Positions 55,064-63,702 of a stretch of DNA of 64,000 nt are shown here, one piece after another; within the stretch, counting starts at the first letter, position 1; every line of letters starts with the position of its first letter. The position numbers and the translations under genes were made by a program. Under the pieces are notes generated by a model. The model worked only from the letters and a program-made list of their open reading frames with translations. It was not told the DNA's origin and did not search any database. The DNA comes from Fuscovulum ytuae (GTDB lineage: Bacteria; Pseudomonadota; Alphaproteobacteria; Rhodobacterales; Rhodobacteraceae). The stretch is from assembly GCF_029953595.1 (NCBI RefSeq), contig NZ_CP124535.1:3765001-3829000 (forward strand). The letters run 5' to 3'.

Positions 55064-56778
55064 TGACGGCAGGAAGGAAACGTCTGAAGGATCGGTTCCG
55101 GGAGGAGTCGAACCTTCTGCGACCGATCGACATGCGTGACCTGCCAAAGCGGTTGGGCATGTCAGGGTTTTTCCTGACCATCATCTTTCTTATCGACGAG
55201 ATGGAGGCGGCGCTGGCCTGTGGCCTGGCGATCCTGATTGCCGAGGGCGTTTCGAACTTTCTTTACAAGCGGGAAATGGCGTGGCGGGGGCCGGTGCCCT
55301 TGTGGTTCTTCGGGCTGCATTGGACGCTGAATGCGGGATTGGCCTTTCTTTACATGATCCCGGCGATGATCATGTCGACCAACACGGATGTGGCGGTTGT
55401 CGCGCTGAGCTTGATCTGGACCTGCGGTGTGTTCATCCACATCACAAACGCATTCGGGAAGATGCCGCTTTACACGTTGCAGATGCTTTGGCCGGTGTTG
55501 ATTTCGACCTCATTCGTCATCTGGTCGATTGCACATAATGAAATTGAGCGGGCGGGGCCATACGGGCTGGCTTTGCTGATCATCGCCTTTGTTTTGTATA
55601 TCTACAACATTGCGGAAAACCTGTTCAAACAGGCGCGGGCCGATACGGCACTGGCCGCGGCGCTGGTGGAATCGCAGGGGCGGTTGACGGATCTGGAGGC
55701 AACGCGGCAGCAGCTTTTGAATGCGGTGGAGGGGCTGAACGACGGGTTCGTGTCCTTTGACAGCGAGGATCGGCTGGTGATCGCCAACAGACGGTTCCGC
55801 GAGCTTTATGCCCGCAGCGCAGAGGCCATTCTGCCGGGCGCGCGGTTTGAGGATATCTTGCGGCACGGGCTGGCGCAGGGGCAGTTTCTGGAGGCTGTGG
55901 GGCGGGAAGAGGCTTGGCTGGCCGAGCAGTTGAATGTTGCAGCGTCGAAGGCGGTGGTGCGGCAGATCTTGCCGGATGGCACGGTGGTGCAGGTTCTGGA
56001 GCGGCGGACAGCGGATGGCGGGCGGGTCGGCCTGCGTGTCGATGTGACCGAGATGACACGGGCGCGAGAGGCGGCGGAGGCGGCCAGCCGGGCGAAATCG
56101 GAGTTTCTGGCGAATATGAGCCACGAGATCCGCACGCCGTTGAATGGCGTCTTGGGGATGGCGGATTTGCTGGCCGAGACGGAGTTGGACAGCCGCCAGA
56201 AAAAGATGCTGTCCACCATAAGGGCGTCGGGGTGGAGCCTTCTGTCGCTGTTGAACGATATCCTAGACCTTGCGAAGGTGGAGTCGGGGAAGATGGTTCT
56301 GGATGCGCGGGTGTTCGATCTGCGCGCCTCGGTCGACCGGTTGGAAGCGTTGCATGCGGCGACGGCGCAGGGGAAGGGGATCACTTTTGACATCCTGCAT
56401 TCCTCGGGCGGTCTTTATCTGCGCAAGGGGGATGAGACGCGGATCGTGCAGGTGCTGCACAATCTGGTGGGCAATGCGATCAAATTCACCGAAAGCGGGT
56501 CGGTGCGGTTGAAGGTGCGGGCGAACCAGCCGGATCGGGTGCTGTTCGAGGTGGCGGATACAGGCATCGGGATGACCGAAGAGCAGGTGTCGCGGATCTT
56601 CGAGACATTCGAGCAGGCGGATGCCAGCACGGCGCGGCGCTTTGGCGGCAGCGGTTTGGGGATGACCATTGTTCGGCGGCTGGTCGATCTGATGGATGGC
56701 GAGATCAGCATCGACAGTGCGCCGGGGCGCGGCACGCGGGTTTTGGTCATGATCCGGGTGCCGGTGGAGGCCGAGTAA
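55063..56778 (+). CDS. Membrane sensor histidine kinase
   Basis: The 571-residue protein (ATG 55063) has five to six membrane helices in residues ~30-185, a PAS-like domain (~residues 215-330, QLLNAVEGLNDGFVSFDSEDRLVI), and a complete kinase core. That core has the phospho-acceptor His354 in LANMSHEIRTPLNG, the N box NLVGNAIKFTE, G1 DTGIGM and G2 GGSGLGMTIVRRL. There is no receiver domain and no response regulator gene nearby, so it is an orphan kinase with unknown signal. A GTG at 55048 would add five residues. Confidence 0.9.
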   Translation: MTAGRKRLKDRFREESNLLRPIDMRDLPKRLGMSGFFLTIIFLIDEMEAALACGLAILIAEGVSNFLYKREMAWRGPVPLWFFGLHWTLNAGLAFLYMIPAMIMSTNTDVAVVALSLIWTCGVFIHITNAFGKMPLYTLQMLWPVLISTSFVIWSIAHNEIERAGPYGLALLIIAFVLYIYNIAENLFKQARADTALAAALVESQGRLTDLEATRQQLLNAVEGLNDGFVSFDSEDRLVIANRRFRELYARSAEAILPGARFEDILRHGLAQGQFLEAVGREEAWLAEQLNVAASKAVVRQILPDGTVVQVLERRTADGGRVGLRVDVTEMTRAREAAEAASRAKSEFLANMSHEIRTPLNGVLGMADLLAETELDSRQKKMLSTIRASGWSLLSLLNDILDLAKVESGKMVLDARVFDLRASVDRLEALHAATAQGKGITFDILHSSGGLYLRKGDETRIVQVLHNLVGNAIKFTESGSVRLKVRANQPDRVLFEVADTGIGMTEEQVSRIFETFEQADASTARRFGGSGLGMTIVRRLVDLMDGEISIDSAPGRGTRVLVMIRVPVEAE

Positions 56779-56789
56779 GGGGCGCGGGA

Positions 56790-58034
56790 TCAGCCGCGCC
56801 CGGCAACCGATGCCTGATAGCGCGCGAGATCGGCCACGAGAGTGGCACCCGTCGGGCGGTCGGCGCGGGCGCAATGTTCAGCCCAAATGGCGGCGAAGGG
56901 GAGGTCTTTCAATTCCTCGGTCAAGGCGAGGCGCTGGGTGAAGTCAAGCGCGGCCTCGGCGGCCTTGAGCCTGTCTTGCGGCAGCAGAAGGGCGCGCAGC
57001 AGCGCCTTTTGCATGTTGCGCACACCGATGACCCATGCGGCGGTGCGTGAGATGGTGGCGTCGAAAAAATCCAGCCCGATGCGGGTGCGGGGCAGAAGGC
57101 CTGCGAAGACAAGTTCCTGCGCCATGGCGAGGATGTCGTCATTGAGCAGGATTACATGGTCGCTGTCCCAGCGCATCGGGCGCGAGACATGGAGAAGGAG
57201 GTCCGGCACCGAAAGGGCGACGGCGGAAAGCTTGTCGGCCACGCTTTCGGTGGGGTGGAAATGGCCCATGTCGAGGCAAAGCGCGATGCGACGGTGGATG
57301 GCATAGCCGAGGTAGAATTCATGGCTGCCCACGGTCATCGCTTCGACGCCGATGCCGAAAAGTTTTGACTCCACGGCGTCAAGCATATGGGCGCGGTCAT
57401 GCTGCGGGGTCAGCATCCGATCGAGCGAGGCCCAGAGCCTTTCGCGGGCGGCCATGCGGTCGACGGGGATGTCCTTTGATCCGTCGGGCACCCAGTGGTT
57501 GATGACGCATTGGGAGCCCTGCGCCTTGCCGAAGCCTGCCGCGATCTCGCGGCAGCGCTGGCCATGCTCGATCCAGAAATCGCGGATGCCTGCATCGGGA
57601 TGCGACAGGGTGAGGTTGTCGTCGGCCTTTGCATGGGCAAAGAAGGTGGGGTTGAAATCAAGGCCAATGCCCCGATCACGCGCCCAATCAAGCCACGGCG
57701 TAAAGTGGCGCAGTTCGATCTGGTCGCGGTCGGGGGTTTCGTCCGTGTCCATGTAGAAGGCGTGCAGGTTCAGCCTGTGGCGACCGGGGATCAGGCCATA
57801 GGCAAAATCGAGATCGGCGCGCAGTTCATCGGGGGTGCGGGCGCGGCCCGGATGGTTGCCGGTGGCCTGTATCCCGCCGCCCGAGGCGCCGGATTTTCGT
57901 TCAAAGCCGCCGACATCATCGCCCTGCCAGCAATGGACCGAGATCGGGATGCGCGCGAGGGTGGCCATGGCGGATTCGGTATCCACGCCCCATTCGGCAA
58001 AGGCCGCGCGGGCCTGTTCATAAGCTGTGGTCAT
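56790..58034 (-). CDS. rhaA: L-rhamnose isomerase, RhaA type
   Basis: The 414-residue enzyme converts L-rhamnose to L-rhamnulose. It is of the E. coli RhaA type: SVHCWQGDDVGGFE, IQATGNHPG, the metal-site region VESKLFGIGVEAMTVGSHEF, CLDMGHFHPTES and HVSRPMRWDSDHV align with that family and length. Other rhizobial-type rha loci usually carry the unrelated RhaI isomerase, so the locus looks mixed. It follows rhaD by nine bases in one transcript. Confidence 0.93.
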   Translation of the reverse strand: MTTAYEQARAAFAEWGVDTESAMATLARIPISVHCWQGDDVGGFERKSGASGGGIQATGNHPGRARTPDELRADLDFAYGLIPGRHRLNLHAFYMDTDETPDRDQIELRHFTPWLDWARDRGIGLDFNPTFFAHAKADDNLTLSHPDAGIRDFWIEHGQRCREIAAGFGKAQGSQCVINHWVPDGSKDIPVDRMAARERLWASLDRMLTPQHDRAHMLDAVESKLFGIGVEAMTVGSHEFYLGYAIHRRIALCLDMGHFHPTESVADKLSAVALSVPDLLLHVSRPMRWDSDHVILLNDDILAMAQELVFAGLLPRTRIGLDFFDATISRTAAWVIGVRNMQKALLRALLLPQDRLKAAEAALDFTQRLALTEELKDLPFAAIWAEHCARADRPTGATLVADLARYQASVAGRG

Positions 58035-58043
58035 GGCGTTCCC

Positions 58044-60140
58044 CTAGCGCGAGAAGGCTTCTTTATTGCCGGCATCGACGTTGAGGATGTTGCCGGTGGA
58101 TTTGGCCGAAAGGTCGGAGGCGAAGAAATAGACGCCTTCGGCGATGTCTTCGGGCAGGACCGAGCGCTTGAGGAGGGAGCGTTGGCGATACATCTCTTCC
58201 AGCCCTTCCTTGTCGGTCTTGTAGGTGGCGGCGCGCTGGTCCAGCCATTCGCCCGACCAGATCTTTGACCCGCGCAAGACGGCATCGGGATTGACGACAT
58301 TGACGCGGATGCCCGCTTCGGCCCCTTCGAGGGCGAGGCAGCGGGCGAGGTGGATCTCGGCCGCTTTGGCGGTGCAATAGGCGGCGGCGTTAGGGCTTGC
58401 GGCGAGACCGTTCTTGGAGGCAACGAAGATGACCGATCCGCCGATGCCTTGGCCGCGCATCAGGCGGAAGGCTTCGCGGCTGACGAGGAAGTAACCGGTG
58501 GACAAGATATCCATGTTGCGGTTCCAGAGCGCGAGGGTGGTTTCCTCGATTGGGGCGGAACTGGCGATGCCTGCGTTGGAGACGAGGATATCAAGCCCGC
58601 CAAAGGCCAGCGCTGTGGCGGTGCAGGCGGCGATGACCTGATCTTCGCTGGTCACATCCATTGCGATGGCGCGGATCACATCGGGGCCGAAATGGCGAGC
58701 CATGGCGGCGGCGGCCTCTTCGGCGGCGGTGCCGTCGATGTCGGCGAGCATCACGCAGGCACCTTCGCGCAGCAGGCGTTCTGCCGTGGCCGAGCCGATG
58801 CCACCTGCGCCTCCGGTGACAAGGGCCACGCGGCCCGCGAGCGATTTAGGTTTCGGCATGCGCTGAAGCTTGGCCTCTTCCAGAAGCCAGTATTCGATAT
58901 CGAAGGCCTCTTGTTCCGGCAGGCCGCAATAGGTGGAGATGGCCGAGGCACCGCGCATCACGTTGATGGCGTTGACGTAGAATTCGCCCGAGATGCGGGC
59001 GGTGGCCTTGTCTTGCGCAAAGGTGATCATGCCCACGCCGGGGATCAGGTAGACCACGGCATTGGGGTCGCGCAGGGCCGGGGAATTGGGGTGTTTGCAG
59101 CGGTCGTAATAGGCGGCGTAATCGGCGCGGTAGTTCGCAATGGCGGTGGGCAGGCCGTTCAGCGTGGTGGCAAGATCGGGCTTGGCCGGATCGAAGGCCA
59201 CGACAAGCGGTCTGATCTTGGTGCGCAGGAAGTGATCGGGGCAGGATGTGCCCAAGGGGGCTAGGCTGCCCAGCATGGCGGAGCCCACGAATTCCAAGAC
59301 GGCAGGGGAATCGTCGAAATGGCCGACCTTGTGGCGATCCTGCGAGATCAGGCCGCGGATCGCGGGCATGAGGCGGGCGGCGATGGCCTGACGTTCTTCG
59401 GGTGGCAGGGTAGGGAGGGCCGCGCCACCGAAGGCTGGTTTGCCCGCCATGCGCGCTTCAAGCCATGCAGCGGCTTTGTTGATGATTTCCAGAGTGGTGA
59501 GGTAGCAGGATTTTGCGTCATCGCCCCAAGTGAACAGCCCGTGGCTTTCCAAGACGCATCCGCGCATGCCGGGGTTTTCGGCGGCCAGACGTTCCAGCCA
59601 GAGGCCGAGTTCGTAGCCCGGCCTTTTCCACGGCAGCCAGCCGATATCATCGCCGAAGATTTCGGCTGTAAGGGCCTTGGAATTGGCCGAAGCGGCAATG
59701 GCGATGATGGCGTCGGAATGGACGTGATCGACATGGCGGCGGGGCACATAGGCGTGGAGCGGGGTGTCGATGCTGGCAGCGCGCGGGTTTAGGTTGAAGG
59801 TGCAATGGGGCAGGTAGTCCACCATTTCATCTTCGTGTTCGACCCCGCGATACAGGCCTTTCAGGGCACGCAGTTTATCCATGTAAAGGGTGGAGAAGCC
59901 GTCGAGTTTCATCGACCCGATATCGCCGCCTGATCCTTTGACCCAAAGCACCTCGACCATCTGGCCGGTCAGGGGATCGGTCTGCATGACCTTGGCGCTG
60001 GTATTGCCGCCGCCGAAATTCGTGACGCGCTTGTCCGATCCCAGAAGGTTGGATCGGTAGAGAAGCTGTTCCGGCTCGCTTAGCCCTGCGGCGCGGGTGT
60101 CATCCCACAGGTTTTGCAACCGGTTGCCCGCTGCGGTCAT
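58044..60140 (-). CDS. rhaD: Bifunctional rhamnulose-1-phosphate aldolase/lactaldehyde dehydrogenase
   Basis: The start at 60140 follows AGGGAGGATC and gives 698 residues. The N-terminal ~430 residues are a class II aldolase (zinc His cluster in HVDHVHSDAIIA; VLESHGLFTWGDD). The C-terminal ~260 residues are an SDR dehydrogenase (VALVTGGAGGIGSATAE; YCTAKAAEIH catalytic Tyr/Lys). Fusions of this kind split rhamnulose-1-phosphate and oxidise the lactaldehyde. The rhaK kinase is not in the window and is presumably downstream of rhaP. Confidence 0.95.
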   Translation of the reverse strand: MTAAGNRLQNLWDDTRAAGLSEPEQLLYRSNLLGSDKRVTNFGGGNTSAKVMQTDPLTGQMVEVLWVKGSGGDIGSMKLDGFSTLYMDKLRALKGLYRGVEHEDEMVDYLPHCTFNLNPRAASIDTPLHAYVPRRHVDHVHSDAIIAIAASANSKALTAEIFGDDIGWLPWKRPGYELGLWLERLAAENPGMRGCVLESHGLFTWGDDAKSCYLTTLEIINKAAAWLEARMAGKPAFGGAALPTLPPEERQAIAARLMPAIRGLISQDRHKVGHFDDSPAVLEFVGSAMLGSLAPLGTSCPDHFLRTKIRPLVVAFDPAKPDLATTLNGLPTAIANYRADYAAYYDRCKHPNSPALRDPNAVVYLIPGVGMITFAQDKATARISGEFYVNAINVMRGASAISTYCGLPEQEAFDIEYWLLEEAKLQRMPKPKSLAGRVALVTGGAGGIGSATAERLLREGACVMLADIDGTAAEEAAAAMARHFGPDVIRAIAMDVTSEDQVIAACTATALAFGGLDILVSNAGIASSAPIEETTLALWNRNMDILSTGYFLVSREAFRLMRGQGIGGSVIFVASKNGLAASPNAAAYCTAKAAEIHLARCLALEGAEAGIRVNVVNPDAVLRGSKIWSGEWLDQRAATYKTDKEGLEEMYRQRSLLKRSVLPEDIAEGVYFFASDLSAKSTGNILNVDAGNKEAFSR

Positions 60141-60190
60141 GGCGATCCTCCCTCTGGTCTGTTGCAAATGTGCCAAGAGTGGGGGCGAAG

Positions 60191-60259
60191 TCAATCGTAA
60201 ACGATCATCTTCAATCATGCTGCGGCGCAGAAATCTATGCTGTGATTGAAAATGATTGA
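60191..60259. promoter_or_regulatory. Candidate RhaR operator array in the rhaD-rhaR gap
   Basis: GATTGA half-sites lie at 60244-60249 and 60254-60259 (10-base period). Inverted TCAATC half-sites lie at 60191-60196 and 60211-60216 (20-base period). ATCGT-AA-ACGAT (60194-60205) is a palindrome overlapping the first. Integral-turn spacing on both sides of the divergent promoters suits a DeoR-type oligomeric repressor. Binding is inferred. Confidence 0.55.
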
Positions 60260-60303
60260 CAGTGAGCGAAGCCAATGGGAACGTGATCGCCGGGGAGGAC
60301 GTC

Positions 60304-61116
60304 ATGCACGAAAGCGAACGGCACCGGATCATCCTGTCAGCCATCGAGGGGCGGCCCCTTGTGACGGTTTCGGACCTAGTCACCCTGACGGGGGCGAGTG
60401 AGGCGACGATCCGGCGCGATATCGCAGCGTTGCATATGCAAAAAAAGCTGCGGCGGGTGCGGGGCGGGGCGGAATCGATCACGCCGGCGCAATTCGTCGG
60501 GATCAATGCGCGGCCCTTCAGCGTGAATGAATCGATCCGGCTGGCGGAAAAGCGGGCCATCGCGCGCGAGGCTGTGGCCTTGGTCGAGGATGGCGAGGCG
60601 ATCATCATCAATGGCGGGACGACGACCTTCCAGATGGTGCATCCGCTGTCGACGAAGCGCTGTCAGGTTTTCACCAACAGCTTTCCCATCGCGGACCATC
60701 TGCTGAAGCATTCCAAGAACACGGTCCTCTTGCCAGCTGGGGCGATCTATCGTGAGCAGAACATCATCCTGTCGCCTTTCGATGAAGATGGCAGTCGCCA
60801 TTTCTATGCGCGGCGGATGTTCATGGGGTGCCGGGGGCTTGGGCCGCTGGGTCTGATGGAGGGGGACCCTCTGCTGGTGCAGGCGGAGCAGAAGTTGATC
60901 GGGCAGGCGGATGAACTGGTGGTGCTTGCCGACAGCACCAAATTCGCGGCGCGGTCGAGCCTGCTTTTATGCGCGCTGAAGCGGATCAGCACGGTGATCA
61001 CGGATGAGGGCATCACGGACAGGGATGCCGCGATGCTGGAGGCGGCGGATGTGCGGCTGATTGTGGCGCGCACCAATGCCGCCGAACGGTTGGAGGGACG
61101 CCAAAGCGAAGGCTGA
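60304..61116 (+). CDS. rhaR: DeoR-family transcriptional regulator of rhamnose genes
   Basis: The start at 60304 follows GGGGAGGAC and gives 270 residues. The N-terminal DeoR helix-turn-helix is HRIILSAIEGRPLVTVSDLV with SEATIRRDIAALHMQ; the effector domain has the IIINGGTTTFQM phosphosugar loop and LVVLADSTKFA. By position it should repress the rha genes until a rhamnose intermediate binds. It starts the plus-strand transcript rhaR-rhaS-rhaT-rhaP. Confidence 0.93.
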   Translation: MHESERHRIILSAIEGRPLVTVSDLVTLTGASEATIRRDIAALHMQKKLRRVRGGAESITPAQFVGINARPFSVNESIRLAEKRAIAREAVALVEDGEAIIINGGTTTFQMVHPLSTKRCQVFTNSFPIADHLLKHSKNTVLLPAGAIYREQNIILSPFDEDGSRHFYARRMFMGCRGLGPLGLMEGDPLLVQAEQKLIGQADELVVLADSTKFAARSSLLLCALKRISTVITDEGITDRDAAMLEAADVRLIVARTNAAERLEGRQSEG

Positions 61117-61152
61117 GGCGGGGATAAAACGGCCTGTAAGGGAGGGAAACCA

Positions 61153-62145
61153 ATGGGCATTCTGAAGAAGGCACTGACAACGGCGGCAGTCGCGACCGCC
61201 TTGATGGCGAATGCGGCGGCGGCCGAGACTGTGAAAGTGGCGCTGGTGGTCAAGGCGCTGGGCATCGGGTTCTTTGAAGCCGCTGCCAAGGGGGCCGAAG
61301 AGGCGGCGGCGGAACTTGGCGATGTGGAGATCATCTATACCGGCCCGACCGACACCACGGCGGAAGGCCAGATCGAGGTGATCAACGGGTTGATCGCGCA
61401 GGGCGTGAACGCCATTGCAGTCAGCGCCAATGACAAGGATGCGTTGGTGCCGACCCTGCAGAAGGCGATGGAGCGCGGGATCACCGTGATCAGCTGGGAT
61501 TCGGGCGTGGCCCCTGAAGGGCGGCAGATGCATCTGAACCCATCGTCTAATGCGCTGATCGGGAATACGATCATCAAGCTGGCGGCCGATCACATGTCGG
61601 ACGGCGGCGAAGTGGCCATCCTGTCGGCCAGCGCGACGGCGACGAACCAGAATATCTGGATCGAAGAGGCGCAGAAGGTGCTGCCGAACTATCCCGGTAT
61701 CAATCTGGTCGAGGTGGTCTATGGCGATGACCTTGCCGACAAGTCCTATCGCGAGGCGCAGGGTCTGATTGCGAAATATCCGAACCTTGAGGCGATTATC
61801 GCCCCGACGACCGTGGGCATTCTGGCGGCAAGCCAAGCCGTGACGGATGCCGGGCTGATCGGCAAGGTGAATGTGACGGGTCTTGGCCTGCCGTCGGAAA
61901 TGGCGGGCGCGGTGGCGTCCGGGGCGACCAAGTCCTTCGCGATCTGGAACCCGATCGATCTGGGCTATGCTGCCACGATGATCAGCTACAATCTGGTGAA
62001 GGGCAATGCGACCGCCGCGCCGGATGCCGAGATCGGCATGGGGCGGATGGGCAATGTGAAGCTTGACGCCAATAACGAAGGCGCGATGTCCGACCCGTTC
62101 ACCTATGACGCGTCGAATATCGAGCAGTTCAAGTCGATCTTCTGA
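61153..62145 (+). CDS. rhaS: Rhamnose ABC transporter substrate-binding protein
   Basis: The 330-residue protein has a Sec signal (~residues 1-24, ending NAAAAE) and the periplasmic sugar-binding fold (KVALVVKALGIGFFEAAAKGAEEAA; GINLVEVVYGDDLADKSYRE). The rhizobial rhaSTPQ-type locus and divergent rhaD make L-rhamnose the likely ligand. A terminator-like hairpin after its stop probably keeps its level above that of the membrane parts. Confidence 0.92.
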   Translation: MGILKKALTTAAVATALMANAAAAETVKVALVVKALGIGFFEAAAKGAEEAAAELGDVEIIYTGPTDTTAEGQIEVINGLIAQGVNAIAVSANDKDALVPTLQKAMERGITVISWDSGVAPEGRQMHLNPSSNALIGNTIIKLAADHMSDGGEVAILSASATATNQNIWIEEAQKVLPNYPGINLVEVVYGDDLADKSYREAQGLIAKYPNLEAIIAPTTVGILAASQAVTDAGLIGKVNVTGLGLPSEMAGAVASGATKSFAIWNPIDLGYAATMISYNLVKGNATAAPDAEIGMGRMGNVKLDANNEGAMSDPFTYDASNIEQFKSIF

Positions 62146-62151
62146 TCCACG

Positions 62152-62193
62152 GCCCCCGGAGGGATGTTCGTCCGTCCGGGGGCATCTTTTTCC
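62152..62193 (+). terminator. Intercistronic attenuating terminator after rhaS
   Basis: GCCCCCGGA (62152-62160) and TCCGGGGGC (62175-62183) form a 9-bp stem, extendable by inner GGA/TCC pairing, followed by ATCTTTTTCC. It lies inside the operon between the binding-protein gene and rhaT. Confidence 0.8.
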
Positions 62194-62205
62194 TGCGAGA
62201 TGCGA

Positions 62206-63702
62206 ATGCAGCCCATCCTCCGCTTGCGCGGTATTGCCAAGTCATTTCCCGGCGTGAAGGCGCTGAACGGGGTGGAGCTTGACCTGTTCCCCGGTCAGGT
62301 GACCGCGCTGGTGGGCGAGAATGGGGCGGGCAAATCGACCATCGTGAAGGTTCTGACTGGCATCTATCAACCCGATGAAGGGGTGATCGAGATGGAGGGC
62401 CGTCCGGTGCGGTTTCCGAGTGCGGATGCTGCGGCGAAGGCCGGGGTGACGGCGATCCATCAAGAGACGGTGCTGTTTGACGAATTGACGGTGGCCGAGA
62501 ATATCTGGCTGGGCCATGCGCCGCGCACGCGCTGGGGCCTGATCGACCGCAAGGCGATGCGGGCGGGGGCGGTGCGGCTGTTGGAAGAGATCGGGGCGCG
62601 ACTGTCGCCCGACATGCGGCTGGGCGATCTGGGGATCGCCTCGCGCCATATGGTGGCGATTGCGCGCGCCCTGTCGATCGAGGCGCGGGTGGTGGTGCTG
62701 GACGAACCCACCGCGGCGCTTTCGCATAAGGAGATTCAAGAGCTTTACGATCTGGTTGAGACGTTGAAGGCGCAGGGGAAGGCCATCCTCTTTATCAGCC
62801 ACAAGTTCGACGAGATCTTCCGCATCGCGGACCGCTACACCGTTTTTCGGGACGGCCAATTCGTTGGCGCGGGCGAGATGGCGGCGGTGACCGAGGCGGA
62901 ACTGGTGCAGATGATGGTGGGCCGGTCGGTGGATCAGATCTTTCCTGCCCGCATCCATTCCGTGGGCGAGCCTGTGCTGACGGTGAGCGGCTATAGCCAT
63001 CCAACGGAATTTGCCGATATCGGATTTACCCTGCATCGGGGCGAGATCCTTGGGTTCTACGGTTTGGTCGGCGCGGGGCGGTCCGAGGTGATGCAGGCGC
63101 TGTTCGGGATCACGCGGCCGTCGAAGGGCGCGGTGCGGATCGCCGGGCAGGTACGGGTGATCCGGTCCACGGCCGAGGCGGTGGAGGCAGGGATCGTCTA
63201 TGTCCCCGAAGATCGCGGTCGGCAGGGGGCGGTGAAGGGGTTGCCGATCTTTCAGAATGTCACGCTGCCTTCGCTGAGCGCGGTGAGCCGGGGCGGGTTC
63301 TTGCAGATGGCCGAGGAATTCGCACTGGCACGGGCCTATGTGGAACGGCTTGATCTGCGGGCGGCGGCGCTGGATCAGGATGTGGGGCTGTTGTCGGGGG
63401 GCAATCAGCAGAAAGTGGTGATCGCCAAATGGCTGGCCACCAAGCCGCAGGTGATAATCCTTGATGAGCCGACGAAGGGGATCGACATCGGGTCGAAGGC
63501 CGCCGTGCATGCCTTCATGGCGGAACTGGCGGCGCAGGGATTGGCGGTGATCATGGTGTCGTCGGAAATCCCCGAGGTGCTGGGCATGTCGGACCGCGTG
63601 ATCGTGATGCGCGAGGGGCGCATCGTGGATGAGGTGACGGGAGAGCGGATGACGCCTGAGACGCTTTTGCGTGCGGCGGCGGGATTGGCGGTGGCGGCAT
63701 GA
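62206..63702 (+). CDS. rhaT: Rhamnose ABC transporter ATP-binding protein (two ATPase domains)
   Basis: The start at 62206 gives 498 residues (MQPILRLRGIAKSFPGVKAL); an ATG at 62200 adds two. Two ABC cassettes are present. The first has Walker A LVGENGAGKSTIVK and Walker B VVVLDEPTAALSHKE. The second has a degenerate Walker A (GLVGAGRSEVM), signature LLSGGNQQKVVIAKWL and Walker B VIILDEPTKGIDIG. This is the carbohydrate-uptake type 2 arrangement. No strong SD is visible, which fits coupling or low expression. Confidence 0.93.
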   Translation: MQPILRLRGIAKSFPGVKALNGVELDLFPGQVTALVGENGAGKSTIVKVLTGIYQPDEGVIEMEGRPVRFPSADAAAKAGVTAIHQETVLFDELTVAENIWLGHAPRTRWGLIDRKAMRAGAVRLLEEIGARLSPDMRLGDLGIASRHMVAIARALSIEARVVVLDEPTAALSHKEIQELYDLVETLKAQGKAILFISHKFDEIFRIADRYTVFRDGQFVGAGEMAAVTEAELVQMMVGRSVDQIFPARIHSVGEPVLTVSGYSHPTEFADIGFTLHRGEILGFYGLVGAGRSEVMQALFGITRPSKGAVRIAGQVRVIRSTAEAVEAGIVYVPEDRGRQGAVKGLPIFQNVTLPSLSAVSRGGFLQMAEEFALARAYVERLDLRAAALDQDVGLLSGGNQQKVVIAKWLATKPQVIILDEPTKGIDIGSKAAVHAFMAELAAQGLAVIMVSSEIPEVLGMSDRVIVMREGRIVDEVTGERMTPETLLRAAAGLAVAA

